The notes under the pieces are model-generated. The model had not been told where the DNA came from and searched no databases. It saw only the letters and a list, made by a program, of their open reading frames with translations. Below, in pieces: positions 1 through 9,117 of a DNA stretch of 64,000 nucleotides. The stretch lies in assembly GCA_937928015.1 (NCBI GenBank), contig CALFXA010000032.1, positions 1 to 64,000 of the forward strand, written 5' to 3'. Each line of letters starts with the position of its first letter. The first letter of the stretch is position 1. Position numbers and translations under genes: made by a program. This stretch comes from an uncultured Anaerolineales bacterium (GTDB taxonomy: Bacteria; Chloroflexota; Anaerolineae; Anaerolineales; Villigracilaceae).

Positions 1-1393
1 GTACTGGCTGTCGGTCGATTTCCTCCTGATAAGCCTGCGCACCCGCAGTCCAGCGGCTGCGTGAAAAGCCAAGGAAATGGACTTTCCATTTCCCCTGGGA
101 TGGAACCACCCTTACCGCTTTTTCCTCCACCAACTCCTTCATCACCTTGCGGTCATTGGCAGACAGCGTCCATTTGCACTCTCCCAACAGGATCGTTTTC
201 TCGCGGGTATTAATCCCAACCACATCCACCTGCGTTTTTGCATTCCAGGCGCTGCCTACGTGGTCTGGTCTGACCGGCAACAGGCCCAATGTGCCTGCAC
301 GCAACGCCCACTCGCGGCTCAACTCCTCCCAGGTATATTTGCCGATGAAGTCGATCAGGTGGCGGTTGATCTCAGCCAGGGCAATATCCTGCGCCCCCAG
401 GGCCAATTGATCCTGACGGTCCGCCAGGAAACGGTAGTAAAAACGCAAATAAGGATCGGTGATGTGATATCGACCAGCGCGGGATACCCCGCTCTCCGTC
501 ACCGGCACCCGCCGCTCGACGAACCCTGTCTCGATCAACACCCCCAGATATTTCGGCAAGTGACCGCTGGGCAGCCCGCAAAACTCTGCGATCTCACGGG
601 CCACGTGCGCCCCATTGGCAATCGCCGCAAGAATGGACAGGTAATTATGAGGGTCGGAAATAAAATCCTGCAACAGCAGGCGCGGTTCTGATTGCATCAA
701 GTTGTTGGGAGTAAGCAGGTGTTGCTTGATATTTTGGGAGATCGACCTGGAGGGATCGATCCGTTCCCAGTACGCCGGTACACCGCCAAAAATCGAATAC
801 AACGCGACGCGGTCGACGGCTGAATATCTTTGAAAAAAACTGCCTGTCATCCCAAAATAAAACGGCTGGAGATGTATTTGTGCAGAAGCCCTGCCATATA
901 AAGGCGCTTGGTAGGAGAGGAATTCTCGTTTCATCATCCCCAGGTGTGAGCCGGATAGGCACAGGAAAATGCCCGCGCCCTGCAAGACGTGATCCCATGT
1001 ATTTTGGAGCAAACCCGCAATCCCGGGATCAACCTCCAACAGGTAGGTGAATTCATCGATGAAAAGCGCCAAACGCCCCGTTCCCGCCATTTGCGCAACC
1101 TGCTGAAAAGCCTGTTCCCAGCTGGCATAGGTGAACACGTCCGGCGCAGGTGAGTTTGGATTCTTAAAATTGTACACTGCCTGCGAGAAGGAACGCAACT
1201 GGGCGGCTGCCGACATGGGGGAAGCGACCCAGTACAGGGCGTGGTTACCCGTCCGACGGATCCATTCGGTTAGCAGAGCCGTCTTGCCCACCCTTCGGCG
1301 TCCATATACGATCAAGAATTCAGAGCGAGGGGAGGCCCAAAGTCGGTCCAGCAAGTCCAACTCAGCTTGTCTGCCTTGGAATGCGAATTTCAT
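1..1393 (-). CDS. DUF234-type AAA ATPase, 3' end beyond window
   Basis: An uninterrupted reading frame runs from the ATG at 1393 to the left edge (about 464 residues). The N-terminus reads as an archaeal-type ATPase: Walker A in YGRRRVGKTALL near residue 32 and a Walker B-like LALFIDEFTYLL near residue 108. A central winged-helix-like part contains AEFCGLPSGHLPKYLGVL, and the C-terminal part has KTILLGECKW, typical of the DUF234 nuclease-like domain that follows the ATPase in this family. Members are usually about 450-480 aa, so little is missing. The family is common in archaea and some bacteria; its function is unclear, though mobile elements and toxin-like roles have been proposed. A perfect palindrome sits just upstream and is probably its operator. 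Family assignment is fairly sure; function is not. Confidence 0.8.
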   Translation of the reverse strand, partial: MKFAFQGRQAELDLLDRLWASPRSEFLIVYGRRRVGKTALLTEWIRRTGNHALYWVASPMSAAAQLRSFSQAVYNFKNPNSPAPDVFTYASWEQAFQQVAQMAGTGRLALFIDEFTYLLEVDPGIAGLLQNTWDHVLQGAGIFLCLSGSHLGMMKREFLSYQAPLYGRASAQIHLQPFYFGMTGSFFQRYSAVDRVALYSIFGGVPAYWERIDPSRSISQNIKQHLLTPNNLMQSEPRLLLQDFISDPHNYLSILAAIANGAHVAREIAEFCGLPSGHLPKYLGVLIETGFVERRVPVTESGVSRAGRYHITDPYLRFYYRFLADRQDQLALGAQDIALAEINRHLIDFIGKYTWEELSREWALRAGTLGLLPVRPDHVGSAWNAKTQVDVVGINTREKTILLGECKWTLSANDRKVMKELVEEKAVRVVPSQGKWKVHFLGFSRSRWTAGAQAYQEEIDRQPV

Positions 1394-1421
1394 AGAGCGG
1401 CTCCTGGTTTGTTTTCATTTA

Positions 1422-1454
1422 TTATACTTGAAAGTATAATACTTTCAAGTATAA
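1422..1454. promoter_or_regulatory. Perfect 14-bp inverted repeat, likely operator
   Basis: Arms TTATACTTGAAAGT (1422-1435) and ACTTTCAAGTATAA (1441-1454) are separated by 5 bp. The centre contains TATAAT on the plus strand. The repeat lies about 30 bp upstream of the ATPase start at 1393, where a dimeric repressor would bind. No T-run fits a terminator for either neighbour. Confidence 0.55.
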
Positions 1455-1484
1455 AACATCGCTCCCCATTCAAGACCATGTTCA

Positions 1485-2006
1485 TCAATGGTACTCCAGG
1501 CTCGGATTCAACACCCAACGCGCCAATTCCTCCACCTCCTGCCGATCGAGAAATCGTACGCGCAGGCCGAAGCCGGTACACAGTCCCGTCAGCCCCTCCC
1601 ACCAGGCGGTGCCCTCCTCGCCAGGCAATACAAACTCCAGGACCGTGCGACGCGCAAACGGCAGGGGGGATTCCTGCACAGCCAGGGTCAGGCCCTGCAA
1701 GAGGATGTCCAAGCCTTCATTGGCAGGGCTCTGCCAGGCCTGTACCTGTCGCTGGAAGGCCAGGCGCGGTTCGGGATCGGGCCAGAACAATTGCAGCAGG
1801 CGCAGAGTCCAACCCGGCTGCATCGAGGAGAGCATGGCCTGGTAGGCCTCCTGTGGCCGCACCTCGGGGCGGTCGGGGTCGGCATATATTTCAGCGAACA
1901 GACAGCGGGTGCCATCCTCGCCGATCAAGGCCGCATGCGCGCCAACCTGGGTAAACCCTTTGGCCAGCACAAAGTCGCGTGTGGAGCCAATCGTTTGGTC
2001 GGCCAT
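1485..2006 (-). CDS. Uncharacterised 173-aa protein of the Tad-like operon
   Basis: Start chosen at 2006 because its ATG shares one base with the TAA stop of the upstream TadA-like ATPase gene, an arrangement that implies translational coupling. The protein has no signal peptide or membrane segment. It looks like an alpha/beta cytosolic protein rich in Leu, Glu and Trp, with a short FVLAKGFTQVGAHAAL segment near the N-terminus. I do not recognise a family. Its position at the end of the operon with TadA, CpaE-like and CpaB-like genes suggests an accessory role in the secretion/pilus machine, such as a cytosolic chaperone or assembly factor; that is inference only. Confidence 0.6.
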   Translation of the reverse strand: MADQTIGSTRDFVLAKGFTQVGAHAALIGEDGTRCLFAEIYADPDRPEVRPQEAYQAMLSSMQPGWTLRLLQLFWPDPEPRLAFQRQVQAWQSPANEGLDILLQGLTLAVQESPLPFARRTVLEFVLPGEEGTAWWEGLTGLCTGFGLRVRFLDRQEVEELARWVLNPSLEYH

Positions 2007-3454
2007 TAGAGGCAAGCCTTGAACATGGCTTCCGGTAGGTTCAGGTCCGCGGCGCGAAAGCCCGCCCGCATGGGACGGTTACCGGTGGGCAGCAACCCGC
2101 GCCCCGCCTCGAAGCGGAACAGGGGCGAGAAGGAGGGCCGCGCCGCCGTGCGTTCCACGATCGGCGAAACCTCCACGATCTCGCGCACCAGCTGTCCCAA
2201 TTGCGGGTTGCGTTCGATGTAGACCGCCGCCGTCACCGCCTCGGCAAAGGACTGGGCGATCTGGAACTCGGACATGCGGGCCGCATCGGGATGGGCCTGC
2301 ACCACCTGCAGGAAACGCGGCCAGACGTGCTCCGCGCTGGTGGCATGGATGGTGAAAGCCGAATGGCCGTGCCCCGTGGCCGCGGCGCGAATCAACTCCC
2401 AGGCCTCGGCCCCGCGCGCCTCGCCGATCACCACCCCGTGCGGACGGGAGCGCAGGGCCGCGCGGATCAGGTCATACATCGTCACAGGCGGCGGTCCGCC
2501 GCGGATCTCGGGGCGGGTCACGGTGTAGACGAGATTGCCCGTGTCGCTTTGGCCGTCCCCGTTCCAGCCGTTGAGGATGATCTCGTTCGAGTCCTCCACG
2601 ATGAACAGGCGAATGGCCCCGCGTGGGTAGTAGTCCAGCATCTCCTGCAGGATGCGCTGGCCGACAAAGGTCTTGCCCGAGCCCGTGGTGCCCGCAATCA
2701 CGAGCGTCCCCCCATGTACCATCACACTCAACAGGTAATTGGCCGCCTCGGGCGTCAGGATGCCGTCTCCGCGTGGGAAGTCTTTGGCGTCGAAGAGCGG
2801 CCGCGGGATGGGCGGCAGGCGCTTCTGGCACAACAAGGCCAGGCTGCCATGGCTCAGGTCCGCGGCGGTGCGATAGTTGGAAATGCGCAGGGTGATGGTG
2901 TCCCCGTAGGGGGAGGCGGGCGGCATGACGTAATTGATGCGCACGCCCTTGCGGCGCAGGCTACCATCCGCGAGCGGGACCATCACCTGCAGCATGGCGT
3001 CCGCAATCGGGTAGTCGGGCGTAGGGGCGCGCTGGCCGGCGCGGTCGATCATCACCCGCAGGGCATCCCCGATACCCTCGGGCGCGGGGCTGGCATATTC
3101 CCAGCCCTGCGAGGTGGTGTACACATAGATGTGCCCGAGGTTGATGGCGATGTCCTCGATGTCCGTGCGCGCGATCAGTTCGAGCAGCGGCCCCAAGCCG
3201 GACAGGTCCCCGATCAGGCGCAGGAGGTACTCCTGCGGCAGGGCCACGCCCGCCTCCACGGCCCGCGCCTGGATATCCCCGAAGACCTGACGGGCCAGGG
3301 CTTCAATCTCGGTCGAACTCAGGCTGCGCTGCACAGACTGGGCCGCCTTCCTGGCGCGGGCCTCCTCCGCCAGGAGCTTCCACCAGTGGTCCAGCTCCCC
3401 GGCCGGACGCGCCTCGGTCACGGGCTTCAGGGTCTTGCCTGCAATATCGAACAT
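2006..3454 (-). CDS. TadA/CpaF-family secretion ATPase (VirB11-like)
   Basis: A 482-aa hexameric secretion ATPase that would power pilus assembly or substrate transfer at the inner face of the membrane. Walker A is GTTGSGKT at about residues 255-262. The acidic box FIVEDSNEI follows at about 284-292. Further on are a Walker B-like VVIGEARG and a His-containing FTIHATSAEH segment, the usual order in VirB11/TadA proteins. The N-terminal domain (to about residue 230) matches the family layout. It lies 3 bp downstream of the CpaE-like gene and overlaps the next gene by one base. The companion TadC-like membrane protein is 56 kb away at 59697-60629. CpaF/TadA is well supported; whether the machine makes a pilus or serves conjugation cannot be told. 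Confidence 0.9.
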   Translation of the reverse strand: MFDIAGKTLKPVTEARPAGELDHWWKLLAEEARARKAAQSVQRSLSSTEIEALARQVFGDIQARAVEAGVALPQEYLLRLIGDLSGLGPLLELIARTDIEDIAINLGHIYVYTTSQGWEYASPAPEGIGDALRVMIDRAGQRAPTPDYPIADAMLQVMVPLADGSLRRKGVRINYVMPPASPYGDTITLRISNYRTAADLSHGSLALLCQKRLPPIPRPLFDAKDFPRGDGILTPEAANYLLSVMVHGGTLVIAGTTGSGKTFVGQRILQEMLDYYPRGAIRLFIVEDSNEIILNGWNGDGQSDTGNLVYTVTRPEIRGGPPPVTMYDLIRAALRSRPHGVVIGEARGAEAWELIRAAATGHGHSAFTIHATSAEHVWPRFLQVVQAHPDAARMSEFQIAQSFAEAVTAAVYIERNPQLGQLVREIVEVSPIVERTAARPSFSPLFRFEAGRGLLPTGNRPMRAGFRAADLNLPEAMFKACL

Positions 3455-3457
3455 GGC

Positions 3458-4816
3458 TTATTTCCTGAACCAGCCGCGCTTGCGCGGGGCAGACGGCAGC
3501 AAGCCGATGCGGGCGGCGCCTTCGCGCACGGCCGGCACGAAATGCGCCGCAAAGCCCAGCAGGGCATCCGCGAAGGGCCCCAATTCCTCCAACTTCTCCT
3601 TCCGGTAACGCCAGACCAGGATGTCCTCGCGGCGGTCCGAGTTGACCGCCTGGGCTGCCAGGCGCGGGTCGACGATGGGCAGGATGCCGTTGGGGATCAG
3701 GGCCAGTTCGATGCGGTCCTCGCTCAAGGCCTGCTGCAGCAACTTGTGCGCCGACTTGAAGCCGTCCCCCACCACATGGTTGTAGCACAGCTTGACGCGG
3801 CTGCCGACGAATTCCTGCGCACTGCCGCGACCCACCAGGCCGGCCAGCGAGCGGATCATGCGTGCGATCCAGCGGCGGGTCTCGGCCAGGTCGGGGATCT
3901 CGGGCTTGATCACGATGGCGATGCCCTCAGCGGCCTTGAGCGCGGCGCGATGCACCACATGGGCGGGGTTGATGCCCACATCCATGATGACCACCCCGCC
4001 CGCGGCCACCCCCGCTTCATACAGCCCCTGGATCACCTCGGCGATCTTGTCCTCCTGTTGCAGGACCTCGTCGCCCAGGTCGTCGGTGATCAGCCCGGGC
4101 AGGACCCGCAGGGTGGGCAGGTCTTCCAGCGGGGTAAAGGCGTTCAGGTAGGCCGCGCCCGAGGCCACGTCGCCCATCACCCCCCGCCCGGCCTTGGCCA
4201 CCTCGCGCCGCAGCAGACCGATCATGGTGGTTTGCACGCGTTCCATGCGCAGGTGATATTGCAGGGCGCCCGCATTGCCGTCCGCATCCACCAGGTAGGT
4301 GGTGATGCCCGAGAGTGCCAGGGCCACCGCCAGGTTGACCGCCACGGTGGTCTTGCCCGTGCCGCCCTTGGGCGAGGTGATGGCGATCTTACGCACCGCC
4401 ATCCCCGACTGCAGGCGGGCTGAGAGGTCGCTGCCCAGCACGGCGCGGCGGTACTGTTCGTCCGCCGCCAGGTTGCCCGCCCCGGCGCGGCGCAGTTCCT
4501 CAAACAGCTTGTTGACGTCCAGCTCGGAGGGCGGGTAGGCCAGGGCCGGCACGCCCACGCCGTTGGCCCAGGCCGACATCCCGTCCCCCACCCCGGCGAT
4601 GACGAAGATCAGTTTTCCGCGCTCGGCGGCCTGCACCAGGCTCTCGGGCGCAACAGACGCCTCAGGCGAGACCACCACCAGCGCGCGGAAATCGAACAGG
4701 TCCAGATGCTGCGGGGTGAAGGCCGCGATCTGCGCCACGACGGCATGGCCCTGCTCGGCCAGCTGCAAATTCAGGCGGGAGGTCACGCTCCCCGCGCCCA
4801 ACAGGAGAATTTGCAT
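3458..4816 (-). CDS. CpaE/MinD-like ATPase of Tad-type system
   Basis: A 452-aa protein. The start at 4816 is chosen because its ATG overlaps the TGA stop of the CpaB-like gene (TGATG). The N-terminal 130 residues resemble a degenerate receiver/NAD-like domain starting MQILLLGAGSVTSR. The C-terminal part is a SIMIBI ATPase with deviant Walker A PKGGTGKTT at about residues 149-157 and TTYLVDADGNAG about 30 residues later. In Tad systems CpaE/TadZ localises the pilus apparatus. Position between CpaB- and CpaF-like genes fits the canonical order. I am fairly confident in the ATPase class; the CpaE assignment rests mainly on gene context. Confidence 0.82.
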   Translation of the reverse strand: MQILLLGAGSVTSRLNLQLAEQGHAVVAQIAAFTPQHLDLFDFRALVVVSPEASVAPESLVQAAERGKLIFVIAGVGDGMSAWANGVGVPALAYPPSELDVNKLFEELRRAGAGNLAADEQYRRAVLGSDLSARLQSGMAVRKIAITSPKGGTGKTTVAVNLAVALALSGITTYLVDADGNAGALQYHLRMERVQTTMIGLLRREVAKAGRGVMGDVASGAAYLNAFTPLEDLPTLRVLPGLITDDLGDEVLQQEDKIAEVIQGLYEAGVAAGGVVIMDVGINPAHVVHRAALKAAEGIAIVIKPEIPDLAETRRWIARMIRSLAGLVGRGSAQEFVGSRVKLCYNHVVGDGFKSAHKLLQQALSEDRIELALIPNGILPIVDPRLAAQAVNSDRREDILVWRYRKEKLEELGPFADALLGFAAHFVPAVREGAARIGLLPSAPRKRGWFRK

Positions 4817-5730
4817 CAGCGGCCTCCGCCCAGGGCATCCTTGCGGTCCGCCTGGAACAGGTCCTCGAAATCCCAATAGGTGAAGCCAGCCGTGGGAGAG
4901 TCATCGCCGCGCGCCATGAGCGAGACCACCAGGCGGTCGCCCTGCTGCAGGGCCAGCGACAGCACCTCGCGCGCCTCGTTCGGGACGAGCAGGATCAGCA
5001 TCTGCGGCCGGTCCACGGCCAGGTAGGCGGAACCCGATCCCTCCTCTTCGGAGGAAGTGGACTGCGGCAGGCCCTGCACCGCCATGACCCGCACGCCCAT
5101 CGGGAAGAGGTCCTTGGCCAGGGGCGGCTGGGCGCGGTTCAGGGCCCCGGCCCGGGCGGCCTCCTCAGGCGAGGGGGTCAGGCCGGGCTGGGGGACGAAG
5201 TCCGGGCTCAGGACCGGGGTGGAGACAGGCGTCGGCGTGGTGAGCTGTTGCGGGCGGCTGGCGATCACCAGGGTGATGCCCACCAGATCCCCGGGCAAAA
5301 AGGCCTCCGCGTCCGGTGCCACCAGGTTCATGGCGTCCAGGGGCAGGGGGAACAGGCTGTGGCCCGGGTACTGGGCCAGGACCGCGGAGAGGCGCGTGCC
5401 CTCGGCCGCCCGGGCCAGGATCGCCGAACGCAGCAGGGGCTGTCCGCTGTAGATCGGCTGGGCCACCACACCGCCGGCCGCCGCAGCGACTTCCTCCGCG
5501 GGGATGTACAGATCTGCCAGGTCATCCTGGAAGACCGTGCGGACGACCACGTCCTGCGTGCCGATCACGTCCCCAATGTTCAGGTCGCGCGCTGCGCTCA
5601 GGACGGAAAGGGTCGGCGGGCGCTGGGCCGCGCCCAGGGCATTCAAGGCCAGGAAGGCCGCCAGGAAGATGGCGACCGACACCCCCAGCACCACCAGGTT
5701 CACGCCGGTCGAGGCGATTCGTTTAAGCAT
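4816..5730 (-). CDS. CpaB/RcpC-like SAF-domain membrane protein
   Basis: A 304-aa protein. The start at 5730 gives a short basic N-terminus (MLKRIAST) followed by one hydrophobic segment at about residues 8-30, then an extracytoplasmic part. The segment SVLSAARDLNIGDVIG is the characteristic start of the SAF domain seen in CpaB, where it precedes a paired beta-clip that may bind peptidoglycan or the pilin pore. The C-terminus has LAVDRPQMLILLVPNEAREVLSLALQQGD, also typical of CpaB. A Pro/Thr-rich insert lies in the middle. It overlaps the upstream gene by 8 bp and the CpaE-like gene by one base, so the four genes are one operon. Confidence 0.8.
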   Translation of the reverse strand: MLKRIASTGVNLVVLGVSVAIFLAAFLALNALGAAQRPPTLSVLSAARDLNIGDVIGTQDVVVRTVFQDDLADLYIPAEEVAAAAGGVVAQPIYSGQPLLRSAILARAAEGTRLSAVLAQYPGHSLFPLPLDAMNLVAPDAEAFLPGDLVGITLVIASRPQQLTTPTPVSTPVLSPDFVPQPGLTPSPEEAARAGALNRAQPPLAKDLFPMGVRVMAVQGLPQSTSSEEEGSGSAYLAVDRPQMLILLVPNEAREVLSLALQQGDRLVVSLMARGDDSPTAGFTYWDFEDLFQADRKDALGGGR

Positions 5731-6286
5731 CTTGGTTTCTCCAATTTTGATCTTTCCCGGGAGCCTGTCCCAGGGCCTGCCGTAGGGCAGGCGTTTCTTC
5801 GATGTGCGCTTCGAGTCGCGCCAGGGTCCGGCACAGCAATTCATGCAGGATCGTGACCACGAAGTCCGTGCGCAGGTGGGCCGACTCGAACAACCGCTGG
5901 TGGACCTGCACAACCTGGCGGGCGATGTCCAGCACCTCCGACCCGGCCAGGGCCTCCGCCGAGATGGGCGGCATGTCCGGGAAACATGCCTGGATCACCC
6001 CGGCCAATTCTGAATGTGTCTCCGCATCCGGCGCAGCGTCCGTGCGGGGCGCCGGATGCAACAAGTCGGCCAGCGGCGTGTTCGGATCGATCCGCAGTTG
6101 CGCCACGGCCTGCGGCAGGCGCTTGAGCCCGGCCTGCAGGGCCTCCACCAGGCGGGTCTGCGCCGCGGGGGGCAGGCCTGCCACCGCCTCCACGTTCCGC
6201 AAAGAGACCTGCCCGCGCAGGCCCTCGGGCAGCGACTCAGACAGGCGCTGCCAGCGTTCGCGCTTGGCGGCATAGGTCTCGCTCAT
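5723..6286 (-). CDS. Uncharacterised 187-aa protein, first gene of Tad-like operon
   Basis: The ATG at 6286 is the first gene of the minus-strand operon that continues with CpaB, CpaE and TadA homologues. The product is soluble, helical and rich in Leu, Ala and Arg, with no signal peptide or membrane span. No motif is recognised. The last 8 bp overlap the CpaB-like start. The divergent promoter region to fic (6287-6438) is the likely control region for this operon. A structural or regulatory partner of the secretion system is the only inference available. Confidence 0.6.
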   Translation of the reverse strand: MSETYAAKRERWQRLSESLPEGLRGQVSLRNVEAVAGLPPAAQTRLVEALQAGLKRLPQAVAQLRIDPNTPLADLLHPAPRTDAAPDAETHSELAGVIQACFPDMPPISAEALAGSEVLDIARQVVQVHQRLFESAHLRTDFVVTILHELLCRTLARLEAHIEETPALRQALGQAPGKDQNWRNQDA

Positions 6287-6375
6287 GCGGGGGAATATAC
6301 GATTGTGTTTTTGGGGGAGAAGGGGATGTGTCGGTAACGAATAAAAGGCATTTCATCCCACTCTTATTAACACTT

Positions 6376-6403
6376 TTGACTTTAAGTGTAAATAAGGTAA
6401 AAT
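6376..6403 (+). promoter_or_regulatory. Sigma70-like promoter of the fic gene
   Basis: TTGACT at 6376-6381 and TAAAAT at 6398-6403 are separated by 16 bp. A short inverted repeat, ACACTT with AAGTGT, brackets the -35 box, and TTAACAC occurs twice (6367-6373 and 6407-6413). These are possible binding sites for a repressor. Confidence 0.55.
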
Positions 6404-6438
6404 ATATTAACACCACCCGTCACGGATGAGAGGTTTTC

Positions 6439-7593
6439 TTGAAACCGAATGAATTTCATGTTCCCTCCGTCGGCCGCCCCATCCTCACCAGGAATGGATA
6501 TTGGGCCTTTGTTCCGGCTCCCCTCCCTCCCCACATTGAATGGAACAATCCCTTACTCTCCGCGTTGTCTGACGCGGAACGTGAGCTCAGCAAACTGAAC
6601 ACCCTGGCGGGAGATTTTCCCTTTCCACGCCTGCTTTCCCAGCCTTTTATCCGGCGCGAGGCGGTCTTATCCTCCCGCATCGAAGGGACGCGCGCCTCGC
6701 TTACCGACTTGTATCAATACGAGTCCGCCCAACTTACATTTCTCGAACCCTCCAATGATGTGCACGAAGTCCATAATTATGTGCTGGCCCTCGATTATGG
6801 GGTCGAACGATTGAGAACCCTGCCTGTCAGCTTGAGGTTGATCCGTGAGGTCCACGCGAAATTGATGGAAGGAGTCCGCGGTGGGAACCTGACCCCTGGG
6901 GAATTTCGCAAGAGTCAGAATTGGATCGGGCCAGCCGGCAGTACGATCGAAACGGCCACATATGTCCCGCCACCCGTGGACGAGATGCATGAGGCGCTGC
7001 ATGAATTGGAGATTTTCATTCATGCCGGGACGGAAATTCCGACCCTGGTGCGAGCCGGCCTGATCCATTATCAGTTCGAAGCCATTCATCCTTTCCTGGA
7101 TGGCAATGGACGATTGGGCAGATTAATCATGATCTTGCTGCTTCAGGAGTGGAATACGCTCTCCCAGCCGCTGTTGAATCTCAGCGCCTATTTCGAACAC
7201 CATCGGCAGGAATATTACGATCATCTGCTGGCCGTTTCCCAGCATGGCAAATGGGAGCAATGGCTGCGTTTTTTTCTGCGCGGCATCAGCCTCCAGGCAC
7301 AGGACAGTGTTTTCCGCATGACCCACCTGCAGGGCATTCGCACCCGATATGAGAGCCTGGTCCAGGCGGATCGTAATGCTGCACGCATGAAGGCCGTGGT
7401 CGATTTTCTCTTTTCCCGTCCCATTCTGAGCATCAAGCAATTGGAAGCCGGGTTGGGCATGCCCTATGTGGCCGCCAAGCGGTATATCGAAAAGCTCGTG
7501 GATGCGGGGATCCTGCTGGAAACAACAGGATATGCACGCAATCGAATCTTCCTGGCAAAGGAAATTTTTCAGGCATTGGAGAATAATGAATAA
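6439..7593 (+). CDS. Fic-family AMPylase with N-terminal inhibitory helix
   Basis: A 384-aa Fic/DOC protein, expected to transfer AMP (or another nucleotide-derived group) onto a protein hydroxyl. The active-site loop HPFLDGNGRLGR is at residues 217-228 and matches HxFxxGNGRxxR. Upstream, SSRIEGT at 78-84 fits the (S/T)xxxE(G/N) inhibitory helix of class II Fic proteins, in which the Glu blocks productive ATP binding. A C-terminal winged-helix-like segment (KQLEAGLGMPYVAAKRYIEKL) follows, as is usual in the long Fic family. The start is TTG at 6439, preceded by AGAGG; the alternative ATG codons further in would lose conserved N-terminal sequence. It has its own promoter and is transcribed away from the Tad-like operon. 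Substrate unknown. Confidence 0.92.
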   Translation: MKPNEFHVPSVGRPILTRNGYWAFVPAPLPPHIEWNNPLLSALSDAERELSKLNTLAGDFPFPRLLSQPFIRREAVLSSRIEGTRASLTDLYQYESAQLTFLEPSNDVHEVHNYVLALDYGVERLRTLPVSLRLIREVHAKLMEGVRGGNLTPGEFRKSQNWIGPAGSTIETATYVPPPVDEMHEALHELEIFIHAGTEIPTLVRAGLIHYQFEAIHPFLDGNGRLGRLIMILLLQEWNTLSQPLLNLSAYFEHHRQEYYDHLLAVSQHGKWEQWLRFFLRGISLQAQDSVFRMTHLQGIRTRYESLVQADRNAARMKAVVDFLFSRPILSIKQLEAGLGMPYVAAKRYIEKLVDAGILLETTGYARNRIFLAKEIFQALENNE

Positions 7594-7856
7594 CCCGTCC
7601 TGCGCGGCCCGATGAGCGCATGGAGTCTCCCCAAAGGGCAAAGGTGGCAGACTCGGACAATCGGGGAAATATCGGCCCATAAGGCGAGGGATGGGTGGGG
7701 TGTCGGTATTTGCCTCTTGGAATTCGACGCAATTTCAGTCAGATCACAATCTAAAAACGGCGTTCAAGGCACCGGAATACGATCACACGCCCCCACTTTC
7801 ATCAAGGCATTGGGGCATGCTTCCGGGATGATTTCCCCCCATTGACCTGATATATC

Positions 7857-8939
7857 TCAATCCGCAGCGGACAGATCGATCTCGATGCCCTGCTCCAAGC
7901 CTGACGGATACCGAACGGTGTATCCATGCCGCTGCTTCAACTCCTCGCTATCCCAGATATCATTGTGCTTTGTGCGATAGTTGAAGACCAGTTCCGGATG
8001 GTCTCCACCCGCCATGATCACCCGTGCCACGGTCTCCTGATCCGGGTGGTGGAAGATGGAACCGTTGGTGGAGAAGACATACAAGGGGCAATCCAATTTT
8101 TCGAGCAGGCTGCGATCGGTGGTGAACTTGCTGCCGTGATGGGAGAGCTTGTACAGGTCCATATGGATACGCCCCCCAGGCGAGAGGCGTTCCAGCGACT
8201 CCAGCAGGATGTCGGCATGCGCATCCCCGGTCAAGGCAATGCGCTTCCCTTCATACTCGACCAACAGGGCCAGGCTGCTGCCGTTGGCCTCCGAGGCGTC
8301 CGCTTCGAAGGGTGAATTGGCCAGGCGCTCCACATCAGGAAGCATGGGAATGCCGAACTCCACCGCCCCCTCCGCGCCTCCCTCCTCCACAGTCCCGAAA
8401 CCGGGTTCGAGACGGGCCTCACGCACCTCCCTTTCCCAGATCGGTTTCAGCTCGATCAGCTTCTCAAGCGTCGGGGAGAGCAGGGTCAACTTCAACCCCC
8501 CGGGTAACTCCACAACAGGCAGGTCTCCCGTTTCCGGGATGCACGCCGCCTTCTCACCGAAGGACCGATTCCATGAGAGCTTGTGATCGAGGAGCGCCCC
8601 GGACAATCGTTCCCCCTGGACCGCACCGAAGGGGACGGCGCCCGGTTTGTCCGGCAGATGGAACCAGCCGTTGAACCAGACCTCGCCGACCTCGAAGCCC
8701 AGGTCGGCCTGTTCCAGCAGGCCGAGAATGCCCTCGATGTGATCGCGGTCGATGTGGGTGATCACCACCAGTTCGAACCTGCGTTGTTCGGGCGGCAGGG
8801 CATCCAGAAGCTGCTGAATGTCCCTGCGTGTGCCGGCTGTGCCACCGTCGATCAGCACGCGATGGGGAGCCTGCTCATCACCATATTCGATCCAGATCGA
8901 ATCCCCGAAACGGGCCGGGAGGAATATCATCTTGAACAT
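7857..8939 (-). CDS. Metallo-beta-lactamase-fold hydrolase (ComEC-like)
   Basis: A 360-aa protein. The start at 8939 is preceded by AAGGAG at a good distance; a longer upstream frame is not needed. The metal-binding THIDRDH at residues 61-67 matches HxHxDH except for Thr-His at the first position, as in many ComEC-type and phosphodiesterase members. A second cluster, LTGDAHADIL, and YKLSHHGSK with FSTNGSIFHHP follow, typical of the ComEC C-terminal MBL domain. There is no membrane part, so this is a stand-alone soluble enzyme, probably acting on nucleic acid or nucleotides. The 263 bp between fic and this gene hold nothing I can identify. Confidence 0.85.
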   Translation of the reverse strand: MFKMIFLPARFGDSIWIEYGDEQAPHRVLIDGGTAGTRRDIQQLLDALPPEQRRFELVVITHIDRDHIEGILGLLEQADLGFEVGEVWFNGWFHLPDKPGAVPFGAVQGERLSGALLDHKLSWNRSFGEKAACIPETGDLPVVELPGGLKLTLLSPTLEKLIELKPIWEREVREARLEPGFGTVEEGGAEGAVEFGIPMLPDVERLANSPFEADASEANGSSLALLVEYEGKRIALTGDAHADILLESLERLSPGGRIHMDLYKLSHHGSKFTTDRSLLEKLDCPLYVFSTNGSIFHHPDQETVARVIMAGGDHPELVFNYRTKHNDIWDSEELKQRHGYTVRYPSGLEQGIEIDLSAAD

Positions 8940-9088
8940 CGGAACTCCTTTCCAAGACCAGGCAGGCGGATGGCGTTCCCGCAAATCAAATCCAGTGCAT
9001 TCAGCATACCCAAAAGGGAAGACAAAATCAAGCCGGCCCCCAAACCCACCCCTAGGGAAAGGGGGCGTGAAACTGCCGCCTACGTCCT

Positions 9089-9117
9089 TTGACAATCCCT
9101 GCCCGCGCCGCTATACT
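9089..9117 (+). promoter_or_regulatory. Strong sigma70-like promoter of the replication operon
   Basis: A perfect -35 TTGACA (9089-9094), 17-bp spacer and TATACT -10 (9112-9117). Transcription would begin near 9124, leaving a leader of about 390 nt before the first gene at 9515. The remaining 8940-9514 interval has no gene I can support. Two SD-like stretches (near 9208 and 9339) have no convincing start codon after them. Confidence 0.65.

Noticed and set aside
2201-4423. A 740-codon open frame on the plus strand
   Set aside because: It lies opposite the CpaF- and CpaE-like genes, is His/Gly/Arg-rich and matches no family; it is a GC-driven antisense shadow.
9030-9075. Short GC-rich inverted repeat with CCCC/GGGG arms near 9040-9065
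   Set aside because: Weak pairing and no T-run or clear gene relation; not reported as a terminator.
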